A program made the translations under genes and the position numbers. Positions 8,319-17,429 of a stretch of DNA of 64,000 nt are shown here, piece after piece. The notes beneath the pieces are model-generated. The model saw only the letters and a list, made by a program, of their open reading frames with translations, was not told the DNA's origin and searched no databases. The stretch spans positions 44,394 through 108,393 of the forward strand of contig WGMK01000008.1 of the NCBI GenBank assembly GCA_016125095.1. Direction: 5' to 3'. Position 1 is the first letter of the stretch; the number at the start of each line of letters is the position of its first letter. The stretch comes from Candidatus Hydrogenedens sp. Lineage in GTDB: Bacteria; Hydrogenedentota; Hydrogenedentia; Hydrogenedentales; JAEUWI01.

Positions 8319-9737
8319 ATGCCAACGAACAGTGCAATTGTATATGCAGACGACGCGCTCGGGACCCACGATGCGATTGGCGTCGCCGAACGGATTCGTA
8401 CGAAGGAAGTCAGCGCGAAGGAAGTGGTCGAAGCGGCCATCGATCGGTGCCGCGCTGTCGAGCCGCAGATAGCCGCCGTGGTCGAAGCCGATTTCGAGCG
8501 GGCGCTGAAACGGGCCGAGGCCGCGCCCCCGGATTCGCCCGGCGCATTCCACGGCGTTCCGACATTCATCAAGGATCTGGTGGCCGCGGAGGGCATCCCC
8601 ACGCGATTCGGCTCTCGGGCGTTCGACCGCGCGGAGCCCGCCAAGAAGAACGCTCCCATCGTTGCGCAAATGATGGACATGGGTTTCATCAACCTCGGCA
8701 CAAGCACCCTGCCGGAGTTTGGCTTTACCCCTTCCACCGAGTTTCCCGACGGCCCACCCACCCGCAATCCCTGGAACCTCGACCATACGGCAGGGGGTTC
8801 CTCGGGAGGTGCGGCGGCACTCGTCGCCGCGGGCGTGGTGCCCCTGGCGCACGGCGCCGATGGCGGCGGTTCCATCCGGATTCCTGCGGCATGCTGCGGC
8901 TTGGTCGGGCACAAGTGTTCCCGCGGCAGGCTGCTCCAGGAAACCGTCGTGCGCATGATGCCCGTCAACATCGTGGTTGAAGGCGCGCTCACGCGCAGCG
9001 TCCGCGATACGGCGCATTATTTCTACGAGTCCGAGAAGCGGTATCACAATTCCAAATTGCCCCGCATGGGCCTGGTCGATAGGCCACTCGAGCGACCGCT
9101 GCGCATCGGCATGCTGCTGGAGTCTCCCGTGGGCGCCGAAGTGGACGAGGCTACGCAACGCACCTTCCACGAGACCGTCGCGCTGCTGACCTCCTTGGGC
9201 CACGAGGTCATCCCCGCCGCGATTCCGGCCGACGAGCAATTCAAGGAGGATTTCTGCCATCTCTACGCGACCGGCGGGTTTATTGTCGACCGCATCGGCC
9301 GTTTCGCGTTCGGCCCGAACTACGACGCCGCAGCGCTTACCGACCTAACGAAGGGATTGTCCCGTGCATTCTCCGCACGACCGGGTAGAACGCTGGGCGC
9401 CATGCGCCGGCTGCGCCGGTCCGCCGCCGACTATGCAATCCTCTTTCAAGACATCGATGTGATGCTGTCTCCCGTCGTCTCCAAGCTGGCGCCACCGATA
9501 GGCGTTCTCGGCATGGACCTGCCCTACGAGGTGCTGTTTCCGCGCGTGATCGATTGGGCCTGCTACACGCCCTACTGCAACGCCACCGGCGGCCCGTCCA
9601 TCAGCCTGCCGCTCGGCCGCGACGTCGCCACGAACCTGCCCGTCGGGATGCTCTTCTCCGCCGCCCACGGGCAAGACAAGCTGCTCCTCGAACTCGCCCT
9701 CCAACTCGAAGAAGCCAAGCCCTGGCCCATGCAGTAG
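8319..9737 (+). CDS. Amidase signature family enzyme
   Basis: A 472-residue amidase. The Ser-cisSer-Lys triad is visible: Lys85 in VPTFIKDLV, the Gly/Ser-rich loop TAGGSSGGAAA (about 158-167), and the nucleophile Ser185 in GADGGGSIRIPA. These enzymes hydrolyse amide bonds, and the family also contains GatA. The protein is slightly short for GatA and has no gatB/gatC neighbours, so a stand-alone amidase is more likely. The ribosome-binding site AAAGGGAA lies just before the ATG. No signal peptide is seen. It follows the oxidoreductase gene by 48 bp. The substrate is unknown. Confidence 0.85.
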   Translation: MPTNSAIVYADDALGTHDAIGVAERIRTKEVSAKEVVEAAIDRCRAVEPQIAAVVEADFERALKRAEAAPPDSPGAFHGVPTFIKDLVAAEGIPTRFGSRAFDRAEPAKKNAPIVAQMMDMGFINLGTSTLPEFGFTPSTEFPDGPPTRNPWNLDHTAGGSSGGAAALVAAGVVPLAHGADGGGSIRIPAACCGLVGHKCSRGRLLQETVVRMMPVNIVVEGALTRSVRDTAHYFYESEKRYHNSKLPRMGLVDRPLERPLRIGMLLESPVGAEVDEATQRTFHETVALLTSLGHEVIPAAIPADEQFKEDFCHLYATGGFIVDRIGRFAFGPNYDAAALTDLTKGLSRAFSARPGRTLGAMRRLRRSAADYAILFQDIDVMLSPVVSKLAPPIGVLGMDLPYEVLFPRVIDWACYTPYCNATGGPSISLPLGRDVATNLPVGMLFSAAHGQDKLLLELALQLEEAKPWPMQ

Positions 9738-9847
9738 GCGGCAGGAGCGCGTAGTCACCTCGATCGGTATTCCGGTGCCGGTTGCCTGTGTACGCGCGCG
9801 GTCTCTACACTACCGACTGTCAATCAAGTTGAGTCAGGAGCAGTAGC

Positions 9848-10963
9848 ATGTTGATTCGTCTTCTCTTCTCGCTGCTTGCGGCATTTCTTTTTGTGGCATC
9901 CGAATCCTATGCGGATGACACCGTGCCGCCAGTATCCACCCGCGCGCACGCCTTCTACTACACGTGGTACGGCAATCCCGAGACCAACGGAAAATGGAGG
10001 CACTGGGACCACCCTGTGGCGGCGAAGACGAAGGAGCAGGAGCACACCTGCGTGCCGCCGGACGACATCGGCGCGAACTTCTACCCGGCCCTGGGGCTCT
10101 ACAGCTCGCTGAATCCCAACGACGTGCGCGCGGAAATGAAAGAGCTGCGCCGCGCCGGCGTGGGGGTGGTCTCCGCCACCTGGTGGGGCCGCGACGACTA
10201 CACCGACAAGACCCTCGAGGTGCTGTTCGACGCGGCCGCCGCGGAAGGCCTCTACGTCAATTTCCACATCGAGCCCTTCGGCGGCCGCAACGGCCAGACC
10301 CTGCGCGATGCCCTGGTCTATCTGCTCGACAAATACGGCGACCACCCTGCGCTCTACCGCGAGCCCGCGCTCGGCAACCGGCCCATGGCCTACGTCTACG
10401 ATTCCTACCTCACCCCTGCCGAAGACTGGGCTACCGTGCTTTCGCCCGAAGGCGAACACACCATCCGCGGCACGAAATACGACACCGCCGTCATCGGGCT
10501 CTGGGTGAAAGGCATGGCGACCGAAAGCGAATTCATGCTAACGGGGCACTTCGACGGCGTCTACACCTACTTCGGCATCGACGGCTTCACCTACGGCTCC
10601 TCCATTGCCAACTGGCCCCGCATTGCGGCCTGGGCCAAGAAGCACGGCAAGGTGTTCATCCCCAGCGTCGGCCCCGGCTACGAAGACCGCAAGATACGCC
10701 CGTGGAACGGCGCCAACTTCCGCGCCCGCGAAAACGGCGCCTACTACGACCGCTGCTTCCAGGCCGCCCTCGACGCGGGCACCGAATTCATCTCCATCTC
10801 CACCTTCAACGAATGGCACGAAGGCACCCAGATTGCCCCCGCCGTGCCCAAGAAGGTCGAAAGCGCCACCTACCTCGACTACGAAGACCGCGAACCCACG
10901 TGGTACCTCGACCGCACCCGCCACTGGCTCGAACAGTGGGAAGCAGCAGCGCCCGGGAAATAG
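9848..10963 (+). CDS. GH99-like endo-alpha-1,2-mannosidase
   Basis: A 371-residue protein with a cleavable signal peptide (LLFSLLAAFLFVASESYA). The mature N-terminus AFYYTWYGNPETNGKWRHW and the late motif FISISTFNEWHEGTQIAPA match glycoside hydrolase family 99, which cleaves internal alpha-1,2-mannosidic linkages in N-glycans and mannans. The Glu residues in the FNEWHEG segment are the region where I expect the active site, although I cannot assign acid and base roles by eye. A GTCAGGAG stretch about 6-13 bases upstream supports the ATG. It lies 110 bp after the amidase and before the tRNA. It is probably periplasmic or secreted and fits use of host or algal glycans together with the sulfatases further right. 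Confidence 0.85.
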   Translation: MLIRLLFSLLAAFLFVASESYADDTVPPVSTRAHAFYYTWYGNPETNGKWRHWDHPVAAKTKEQEHTCVPPDDIGANFYPALGLYSSLNPNDVRAEMKELRRAGVGVVSATWWGRDDYTDKTLEVLFDAAAAEGLYVNFHIEPFGGRNGQTLRDALVYLLDKYGDHPALYREPALGNRPMAYVYDSYLTPAEDWATVLSPEGEHTIRGTKYDTAVIGLWVKGMATESEFMLTGHFDGVYTYFGIDGFTYGSSIANWPRIAAWAKKHGKVFIPSVGPGYEDRKIRPWNGANFRARENGAYYDRCFQAALDAGTEFISISTFNEWHEGTQIAPAVPKKVESATYLDYEDREPTWYLDRTRHWLEQWEAAAPGK

Positions 10964-11130
10964 GGCGAGTCCCAAACAACCCGTTCAGGCACCCTGGCAG
11001 TACGCCGCAAGCGTGGCGCCACGCACCGCGAAATCCTATGCCCGGTTGCCTGAACCCGCGTACAGCGTGTACACTTCCCCCGTGCGCGCCGCTGAAATCT
11101 CCAGCCCCGCACACACACCCCCACCCGTGT

Positions 11131-11206
11131 GACCGGGTAGCTCAGTTGGTAGAGCATCGGACTTTTAATCCGGTGGTCCCGGGTTCGAGCCCCGGCCCGG
11201 TCACCA
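11131..11206 (+). tRNA. tRNA-Lys(TTT)
   Basis: A complete cloverleaf: acceptor stem GACCGGG (11131-11137) pairs with CCCGGTC (11196-11202), and the discriminator A is followed by an encoded CCA. The D-arm GCTCAGTTGGTAGAGC is standard. The anticodon loop CTTTTAA gives anticodon TTT, and the T-arm has GGTTCGAGCCC. This gene is the attachment site for the elements to its right. Confidence 0.97.
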
Positions 11207-11207
11207 T
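11162..11207 (+). repeat. att copy 1, within tRNA-Lys
   Basis: A 46-bp block from the anticodon loop to one base past the CCA, identical to 19125-19170 and 44756-44801. The base before the block differs in each copy (A, C, T), as does the base after it (T, G, T), so these are the exact limits of identity as read by eye. Here it is part of the functional tRNA and forms the left end of element 1. Confidence 0.9.
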
Positions 11208-11267
11208 TTATTCATGGGCCTATTGCCACACCAAGGCCCGAAGGGTCACCCCAAGAACCGCCCTCGC

Positions 11268-11284
11268 GGCACACTGACGGCACA
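11268..11284 (+). repeat. 17-bp direct repeat, left copy
   Basis: GGCACACTGACGGCACA occurs here, about 60 bp inside the left att site, and again at 18942-18958, about 170 bp inside the right att site, in the same orientation. The placement is that expected for arm-type binding sites of a tyrosine integrase. Confidence 0.6.
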
Positions 11285-11462
11285 ATTTCGGCCGTTTGAA
11301 CCCGAATAGCCCTCGCCCGCTGAAATCGCCGTGAGGGCGAATCTCGGCCCTCTCACGCAACTCACTGTGCCTCAAGCGTGCCACGGCGTCATGGCACAGG
11401 CTACAAGTCGTTGGGCAACAGTAGGGTAAGCGGCTAGAGCCATCGGATTGAATATCATATCG

Positions 11463-11491
11463 TTGCGATTCTCGGCCCGCTTTCGTATACT
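11463..11491 (+). promoter_or_regulatory. Candidate sigma-70 promoter upstream of integrase
   Basis: TTGCGA (11463-11468), a 17-bp spacer and TATACT (11486-11491) make a good promoter reading toward the integrase, with a leader of roughly 200 bases. Assigned by eye only. Confidence 0.45.
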
Positions 11492-11700
11492 ATGGGCGTT
11501 GGTGGTGGCGTGTTGCCGTCGCCTTGCCCTCGCAAGGTTGCACGTTGCGACACCGCGACAATCGCGACACCGCCGAAAATTGAAACGCCCGCCGAAGGTG
11601 CTGGAACACCCGCGACGGGCCAACAGAAGCATGGGGCGCATGCTCCCGCGATGCCTCGATTCTAGCATGCCCGCGCCCGTGCTTCCGAAAGGGAAGCGTC

Positions 11701-12822
11701 ATGGCGACGATCCAAACGCGCCGCACCAAGAATGGCGAAGTATCTTACCGGGTCCAAGTGCGATTGAAAGGCCAGCCGAACGCCTCGGGCACTTTCGCGC
11801 GCAAGACCGACGCAAAGCGTTGGGCACAACAAACCGAGGCCGCGATTCGAGAGGGGCGGTATTTCAAGACCACCGAGGCGAAGCGGCACACGTTTGGGGA
11901 GATGATCGACCGCTACATCCGCGACGTGCTCCCGACGAAAAACCAATCGAGTCAGCATACCCAAGAATCGCAGCTGCTTTGGTGGAAGGAGCAACTTGGC
12001 GACTACACCTTGGCCGATGTTTCCGCGCCCCTCATAGCGGAGAAGCGCGACCAACTCTTGACCGAGGACGGCCCCCGAAAGCGGAAGCGTTCACCGAGCA
12101 CGGCGGTTCGATACCTGGCCGTGCTGTCGCATTGCTACAACAAGGCCATGCGCGAATGGGGCTGGGTCGAAGATTCGCCCATGCGAAAGATCGACAAGCC
12201 GAAGGAACCCCGAGGCCGCACGCGATTCCTGAGCGACGATGAACGCAAGGCACTGTTGGCCGCGTGCCGCGAGAGCAAGAACCCGCACCTATACGACATC
12301 GTGGTATTGGCCCTGAGCACCGGCATGCGCAAGGGCGAAATCCTCGGCCTGACGTGGAACGACGTTGATTTGGATCGCCGCGTCGCGACGCTACGCGAAA
12401 CCAAGAACGGTGAAACCCGAATCGTCCCGCTTGCGAGCCTCGCCTTGGATCGCCTGAAAGAGCGCAACAAGATTCGCCGTATCGATTCGCCCTACGTGTT
12501 CCCCGCACCCTTTCGTCGGGGCCAGAAACCGCGCCCGGTGGACATGCAATCCGCGTGGAAAGCCGCGCTCAAGCGGGCGAAGGTAGAGGACTTTCGATTC
12601 CACGACCTGCGCCATTCGTGCGCCAGCTACCTCGCGATGGGCGGTGCCTCGCCCAACGAAATCGCCGAAGTCCTCGGCCATAAGACTCTGCAAATGGTGA
12701 AGCGATACGCGCACCTTTCCGAAGCGCACACGAGCGGGTTGGTATCGCGCATGAACGACGCGATTTTCTCGGAGTCGGTATCGGCAAACTCGAACAATGG
12801 AGCGGCCAACGACCATGCATGA
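11701..12822 (+). CDS. int: Tyrosine-type site-specific integrase
   Basis: A 373-residue phage-type integrase. The N-terminal part contains an arm-binding and SAM-like core-binding region (about 1-165). The catalytic domain shows Arg210 in STGMRKGEILGL, a likely beta-hairpin Lys235, His301 and Arg304 in HDLRHSCASYL, His327 in LGHKTL, and nucleophile Tyr336 in KRYAHL. All catalytic residues are present, so it should be active. It reads away from the tRNA and presumably recombines the 46-bp att core in tRNA-Lys. The gene overlaps or abuts the next frame (12815). As the only intact integrase in the window, it could in principle also act on the att sites of element 2. Confidence 0.92.
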   Translation: MATIQTRRTKNGEVSYRVQVRLKGQPNASGTFARKTDAKRWAQQTEAAIREGRYFKTTEAKRHTFGEMIDRYIRDVLPTKNQSSQHTQESQLLWWKEQLGDYTLADVSAPLIAEKRDQLLTEDGPRKRKRSPSTAVRYLAVLSHCYNKAMREWGWVEDSPMRKIDKPKEPRGRTRFLSDDERKALLAACRESKNPHLYDIVVLALSTGMRKGEILGLTWNDVDLDRRVATLRETKNGETRIVPLASLALDRLKERNKIRRIDSPYVFPAPFRRGQKPRPVDMQSAWKAALKRAKVEDFRFHDLRHSCASYLAMGGASPNEIAEVLGHKTLQMVKRYAHLSEAHTSGLVSRMNDAIFSESVSANSNNGAANDHA

Positions 12823-13462
12823 GAGACGTGTCATTCGCCCGGACGGGTCAACAGAGCCCGAACCAGAACCGAAAGAGGAACCGAAGCCGAACTGGAAGCG
12901 ATGGCTTGGCTTTGAGACGGTGACCTTGCGAGCCGCGTGCGAACTTGCATGCGACCTCGCTCCAAGAGACTATTTCTGGAACTTCGGGATTGACGAGATA
13001 CCGCAAGGCGAGGACGAGGCAGATGAGATTTACCGCAGGGCATATGCGGCTTGGGAGAACGACGAACTCCGTTTGGATGCCGTCAACAACACGCTCAACG
13101 TGAAGCGCGCTGATTTCGTTCGTTGGTGCCAAGCCGAAGATATCAGCCTACCTGACCCGTTGCGTGAGAGTGCCCCGCCCAAGAAACCAAACCCCGGCGC
13201 GAAGGTTGTAGCGGATAAAGCGGCGCAGGACAGAATCGATATGCTTGGCGCGGCCCTGTGGTGTCTCGTCCATCGCCCCGACGAGTGCAGAAACACCAAA
13301 GGAAAGGTGACCGCTGCGGCTATCTACCGCGCAATTGTGAACCACTTGCCGCTCTTGTTCGAGAACCGGGACGAGCCGCCGCTTTCATCCGAGCAAACCG
13401 CGAGTAAGTTTTTCAACGAACACATCAAGCCGCGCGGGCGCAAGAAGATGGACGGTCCTTAA
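12815..13462 (+). CDS. Unknown acidic/basic element protein
   Basis: I do not recognise this 215-residue protein. It begins with a Pro/Glu/Lys-rich low-complexity stretch (about 10-28), followed by a mixed-charge helical region containing RAACELACDLAPRDY and ending in a basic tail, RGRKKMDG. No catalytic motif or membrane segment is visible. The ATG overlaps the end of the integrase gene; an in-frame ATG at 12797 would extend it by six residues, but the 12815 start has GGAG upstream. Its position between integrase and replication genes suggests a regulatory or replication accessory role, which is a guess. Confidence 0.65.
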   Translation: MHERRVIRPDGSTEPEPEPKEEPKPNWKRWLGFETVTLRAACELACDLAPRDYFWNFGIDEIPQGEDEADEIYRRAYAAWENDELRLDAVNNTLNVKRADFVRWCQAEDISLPDPLRESAPPKKPNPGAKVVADKAAQDRIDMLGAALWCLVHRPDECRNTKGKVTAAAIYRAIVNHLPLLFENRDEPPLSSEQTASKFFNEHIKPRGRKKMDGP

Positions 13463-13591
13463 ACCGGCCTCTCGTCGCCCTATACGAATTGGGCGACCGC
13501 CCTGTACAAACAGATCCGCCGAATCTGTGCAAACCTTGGCGCAACGCCACGAGAGATAGGCTCTCATGGCGAATTCGCAAAGGAAAGCACA

Positions 13592-13828
13592 GTGAGCGAA
13601 TCCAGCACCCCACCCCAAGCCGCCGCCAAGGCAACGCGCCTCATCCCCCTGACCAAGTGGAACGACCACCACGATTGGCCCCCGATTGGCGGCCTTCGGC
13701 ATCTCGTTTTCAACGCCAAAGAGAACGGCTTTGAACGGTGCATCCGGCGCGTTGGCCGTCGCGTCCTAATCGACGAGGCCGCGTTTTTCGCGTGGGTCGA
13801 TGAGCAGAACGCCGGTGACCTGTCATGA
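13592..13828 (+). CDS. Small helix-turn-helix / excisionase-like protein
   Basis: A 78-residue protein starting at GTG with AAGGAAA upstream. The core WPPIGGLRHLVFN ... RRVGRRVLIDEAAFFAWVD has the layout of the AlpA/excisionase-type winged helix-turn-helix: a pocket-forming helix, then a basic strand, then a closing helix with a conserved Trp. Such proteins act as excisionase or as activators of element genes. It overlaps the CHC2 gene by four bases (ATGA), so it is part of the replication operon. Confidence 0.65.
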   Translation: MSESSTPPQAAAKATRLIPLTKWNDHHDWPPIGGLRHLVFNAKENGFERCIRRVGRRVLIDEAAFFAWVDEQNAGDLS

Positions 13829-14118
13829 CCGCGCGGGAACTCAAGGCCGCCGTGCGGCCGCTCGACTTTTACCGGGCCGAAATCCCGACCATGCCCGCGC
13901 CGAAGATATCGCGAGCGTGGACCGACGGCGGCCTGTGCCCGTTTCACGAGGACCGCCGCCGGGGTAGTTTCTGGATCAACCTCGAAACCGGCGCATTCCA
14001 TTGTTTCGCCTGTGGCGCGAGCGGTGGGGATATCCTCGCCTTCGCGCAACAACGCCACGAACTGACCTTTCCCGAGGCGATGCAAGCGATTGCCGATGCT
14101 TGGGGGCTGAGCGCATGA
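13825..14118 (+). CDS. CHC2 zinc-finger, primase-like small protein
   Basis: A 97-residue protein carrying a DnaG-type CHC2 zinc finger: Cys38, His41 (LCPFH), Cys60 and Cys63 (FHCFACG), followed by GGDILAFAQ and the helical FPEAMQAIADAWG. In primases this finger recognises single-stranded template. Here the finger is encoded alone and the TOPRIM domain sits in the next gene, so the two products probably form a split primase. ATGA overlaps occur with both neighbours. Confidence 0.88.
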   Translation: MTARELKAAVRPLDFYRAEIPTMPAPKISRAWTDGGLCPFHEDRRRGSFWINLETGAFHCFACGASGGDILAFAQQRHELTFPEAMQAIADAWGLSA

Positions 14119-16265
14119 GCAAAGACCCGTCAACTGTTCATCCGCCCGGCGTGCCGTTGACGTTCGATGGTGCGCCCTTGACAGCGTCTTGGGCCTATCG
14201 CAACCCCGCCGGTGAGGTGATCGGCTATGTGGCGCGATACAACACGAAAGTTGGCGGTAAGAAAGTGCGCCCGTACTTTCGCCGAAACGGGGACTCGTGG
14301 CGGCCGGGGGCACCATCCGCGCCGCGCCCGATCTTCGGCTTAGACCGGATCGAGGGGGTTGACACATACGCGGTTGACGCACAGGCGGTTTACGTCGTGG
14401 AAGGCGAGAAGTGCGCCGCCGCGCTCCAATCGCTCGGATACTTTGCCGTCAGTGCCCAAGGCGGCGCAGCGTCAGCGGACAAATCCGATTGGAACCCATT
14501 GGATGGCGTACCACGGGTTTATCTGCTGCCGGACAACGACCGACCCGGCCAGCGACACATGGAAGCCGTAGCGGCCAACCTGAGCCGTCTACCATCGCCG
14601 CCCGAAGTCCACCGGGTCAACTTCCCGAACCTACCGGCGAAGGGCGACGTTGCCGACTGGATATCAGAGCGGGTGCCCGAATGGGATGGCTTCGCCCCGG
14701 TGCCGAGCGAACACCGTGCCCAACTTCGCGCCGCGCTCGATGCCGCCGTAGCCGAGCATGCCGAGCCGTGGCGTGCGGATGCCGAGGTCAGCATCACCGA
14801 ACGCGATGGCCCGATTCCCCTACGGCCCAAGATGCCACCGGTACAACCGTTTCCAATCGATGCGCTTGGGCCTATCCTTGGGCCAGCCGCACGCGCCTTG
14901 GCCGAGGTCATTCAAGCGCCGGACGCCATGTGCGGCCAAGCCGTATTGGCCGCTGCCGCCCTCGCGGTACAGGCGCAAGCCGACGTGTGCATAGACGGCC
15001 GCCGCTTCCCAACATCCGGGTTCTTTCTCAGCGTCGGGGAGTCGGGCGAACGAAAGTCGGCCGTTGACGATTGGGCACTCGATCCAATTCGCGTACATGA
15101 GATGGAAGCGCAGCACGCTGCCGAGATCGACAAGCGCGAATACGAGTTGGCCCGGGAAGCATACGAGCGGCGCAAGAAAAAAGCAATTGACGGCGAAAAG
15201 CCGGGGAAGCGATCAGCGGTTAAGCGCCCGATACCGATCAAGGAAATCATGCGCGAACTTGGTGACCCGCCCGAGCCGCCGCCTTACCCACATTTTATCG
15301 TCAGCGATCCAACGCTTGAAGGCATCCAATCCACGCTGAAAGATTACTGGCCGACCATAGGCTTGTTCACTGACGAGGGCGGCACCGTTTCCGGCGGTTG
15401 GTCGATGAGCAAAGACAACATATTGCGGACGGTCAGCGGTCTTGCAGATCTCTGGGGTGGAAAGTCGGTGGTCAGTATGCGAAGAGGCGGGGGCCGCGCA
15501 ACGCTGCGCAACCGTCGCCTATCGCTGCACCTCATGATGCAACCTGTTGTTGCGGCGAAGATGCTTGAGGATGAAGTCATGGAGGGCCAAGGCTTCCTGA
15601 GCCGCTGCCTCATCGTTTGGCCGGAGTCGAATATCGGCAATCGCCGTTACGCGCAGCACGACCTCACCCGCGATGAGCGGATGATTCGATACTCGGAATG
15701 CTTGCGGAAAGTCGCGGCGCTGCCCATTGCGTATGCGGCTGGCCGCCGCCTCGAAATCGAGACACGGGCGATGGAACTGGACCCGGAGGCCACCGAAGCG
15801 TACATCCAATTCCACGATGAGGTTGAAGCGCAGTTGGGAAGCCGAGGGCGTTACAACGCCATCAAGGGCTTTGGCAGTAAGGCCGCAGAACAAGCGGCCC
15901 GCCTCGCGGGAGTCTTGACGGTACTCGCGGACGGGCCGGGCCGGGAAATCAATGCTCAAGCAATGGAGCAAGGCATCACCCTGATGCGCTTCTACCTCGA
16001 AGAGACGAGGCGAATCAAGACGGGCGGCCGCATGACCGAGGATCTGCGCCGTGCCGAACTATTGGGCCAGTGGATTCGTGAGAAGCGTATCAAGGCAGTA
16101 TCGACACGCGACGTGTGCAACAGCGGGCCGAACCCGATTCGGGAAAAGGCGAGAGCCGAGGCGGCGCTCAAGACGCTCGAAGCCCACGGCTACGTTGAGA
16201 GAGAATCGAGATCGGTGAATCCTAGAAAGTCGAATCGTTGGCGCGTGATTGCGTACGTGGAATGA
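14115..16265 (+). CDS. TOPRIM and DUF3987 replication protein
   Basis: A 716-residue protein that I start at the ATG overlapping the previous stop. The N-terminal part contains a TOPRIM core: Glu96 in VYVVEGEKCAAAL and Asp140-x-Asp142 in LLPDNDRPG. The middle and C-terminal parts fit DUF3987, a helicase/primase-associated ATPase-like module; VGESGERKS (about 307-315) looks like a modified P-loop, followed by IVSDPTLEGI and LFTDEGG. A long helical insertion (about 330-400) is rich in Glu, Arg and Lys. Together with the upstream CHC2 protein it probably primes and unwinds element DNA. It is typical of satellites and integrative elements. Confidence 0.82.
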   Translation: MSKDPSTVHPPGVPLTFDGAPLTASWAYRNPAGEVIGYVARYNTKVGGKKVRPYFRRNGDSWRPGAPSAPRPIFGLDRIEGVDTYAVDAQAVYVVEGEKCAAALQSLGYFAVSAQGGAASADKSDWNPLDGVPRVYLLPDNDRPGQRHMEAVAANLSRLPSPPEVHRVNFPNLPAKGDVADWISERVPEWDGFAPVPSEHRAQLRAALDAAVAEHAEPWRADAEVSITERDGPIPLRPKMPPVQPFPIDALGPILGPAARALAEVIQAPDAMCGQAVLAAAALAVQAQADVCIDGRRFPTSGFFLSVGESGERKSAVDDWALDPIRVHEMEAQHAAEIDKREYELAREAYERRKKKAIDGEKPGKRSAVKRPIPIKEIMRELGDPPEPPPYPHFIVSDPTLEGIQSTLKDYWPTIGLFTDEGGTVSGGWSMSKDNILRTVSGLADLWGGKSVVSMRRGGGRATLRNRRLSLHLMMQPVVAAKMLEDEVMEGQGFLSRCLIVWPESNIGNRRYAQHDLTRDERMIRYSECLRKVAALPIAYAAGRRLEIETRAMELDPEATEAYIQFHDEVEAQLGSRGRYNAIKGFGSKAAEQAARLAGVLTVLADGPGREINAQAMEQGITLMRFYLEETRRIKTGGRMTEDLRRAELLGQWIREKRIKAVSTRDVCNSGPNPIREKARAEAALKTLEAHGYVERESRSVNPRKSNRWRVIAYVE

Positions 16266-16772
16266 GGCTGTGCAAACGATGCGGCCTCAAACTCCGCCAA
16301 GCCCACGATATCGGGAAAGCCCTCGCACATCGACGTTTACGCATTCATGCCGCCTGTACGCGTCGCAACTGTCGCAACGGCGCGGCACCGATTCCGGTTT
16401 CACCCCTGGGATTGCACATCCGGCCCCGTGTTCGTATCGATACGGCTGAGGAAGCGCCGCCCCCGTTCGCAGGCCACACCATCACGCTCGGCCCGGTTCG
16501 CGCCGCAACGCAGCGGTGAGCGTCGCAACTGTCGCAACGTCGCAGCCGTGATTGATTCACGGGAGAGCGGTAGCGGATTGCCGGGTTGCGTCAGTGCCAT
16601 TGGTATCTCGCGGCGCGTTGTTGTATGCAAACGTCACGAGTCGTTATATTCTGGGCATGTGGTACGGGCACGCGCCCGACCGAATTTGAAGCCCGGGAGA
16701 GCGCCCGGCGAATACGGTACGGTTATCGTTACCGGAGCCATGACCGGGCGTAGTGAAGCGGAGGAAACCATT
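16266..16772. other. Non-coding region with 20-bp direct repeats
   Basis: No convincing gene; open frames here lack ribosome-binding sites and known motifs. A 20-bp sequence beginning GCGTCGCAACTG is present exactly at 16361-16380 and 16520-16539, 159 bp apart. Its unit GTCGCAAC recurs within each copy. These could be binding sites for a replication or regulatory protein, so this is a candidate origin or control region of element 1. It lies directly after the replication gene. Confidence 0.45.
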
Positions 16773-17234
16773 ATGAGCCGAACAATCGTTGTAACTGCGT
16801 GCCTGGCGCTCTTGCTAGTCGGGTGCGTCACGACCATTGACCCCACGACGGTGACGCCAGAAGAGCGGGAGTATCACGAGCAGTACAGCACTTTCCCGAC
16901 CGAATTCGAGGTGCCCGAATCGGAAGCCGAAACCGCTTGGGCGCGAGGGATTCGGTACATCAGCGACCATTCAGGCATGAAGATCCAGACGAGCACCGAC
17001 TATTCGATTTCGACGTATAGCCCGACCGGGCATGGCGCGTATTATTTCGGGTATTCGATTACGCGGTTGCCGGAGAACGACACCGTTACATTCAAGGTCG
17101 ATTGCCTTCGCGACATGGAGAACTTTGGTGATCTCGAAGTTGCGAACAACAACGCCCATATCCTCGCTTACTACATGAAGAGCGGCGAACTCATGCCCAG
17201 ATTCATCAACACCCGGGGAATTGGCGACGAGTAG
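16773..17234 (+). CDS. Small lipoprotein of element 1
   Basis: A 153-residue protein with a clear signal and lipobox, CLALLLVGC (Cys18), followed by a Thr/Pro/Glu-rich linker and a soluble domain containing ARGIRYISDHSGMKIQT and ITRLPENDTVTFKVDC. A strong GGAGG precedes the chosen ATG. I do not recognise the family. Cargo lipoproteins on small elements can alter surface properties or phage entry, but nothing here shows that. Confidence 0.75.
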   Translation: MSRTIVVTACLALLLVGCVTTIDPTTVTPEEREYHEQYSTFPTEFEVPESEAETAWARGIRYISDHSGMKIQTSTDYSISTYSPTGHGAYYFGYSITRLPENDTVTFKVDCLRDMENFGDLEVANNNAHILAYYMKSGELMPRFINTRGIGDE

Positions 17235-17263
17235 ATCGTGCCATTCGAGGGAGCAAATTCATC

Positions 17264-17356
17264 ATGACACTCGCGGATATCGTGAACGTGATTCTTGAAG
17301 CGTTGATCGCCGTGATCCAATTCCTGACCTTCACCGGGTTCTTTGCGTTCATCTAG
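17264..17356 (+). CDS. 30-residue membrane peptide
   Basis: ATG at 17264 with GAGGGAG about eight bases upstream encodes 30 residues. They form a single hydrophobic helix (VNVILEALIAVIQFLTF) with no basic cluster and end at TAG 17354-17356. It lies between two real genes in the same direction. The length and composition resemble small hydrophobic peptides such as type I toxins or membrane regulators; no function can be assigned. Confidence 0.5.
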   Translation: MTLADIVNVILEALIAVIQFLTFTGFFAFI

Positions 17357-17429
17357 CGCCGCACCCGTCGTGCGATTTGCCTGCGCCCCGGTCCACGCCC
17401 AAGTCAGATAGACGAGCGGAGCACGAATC

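Larger units (their letters stand above)
11208..11700. other. Left-end non-coding region of element 1
   Basis: I see no credible gene here. The region holds the left copy of a 17-bp repeat, a sigma-70-like promoter at 11463-11491, and a run of short GCGACA-type repeats around 11546-11570 that could be integrase or regulator binding sites. Confidence 0.5.

Noticed and set aside
13479..13591. A possible gene between the unknown protein and the HTH gene of element 1
   Set aside because: Only short frames without start signals; the gap is under 130 bp and is better read as spacer.
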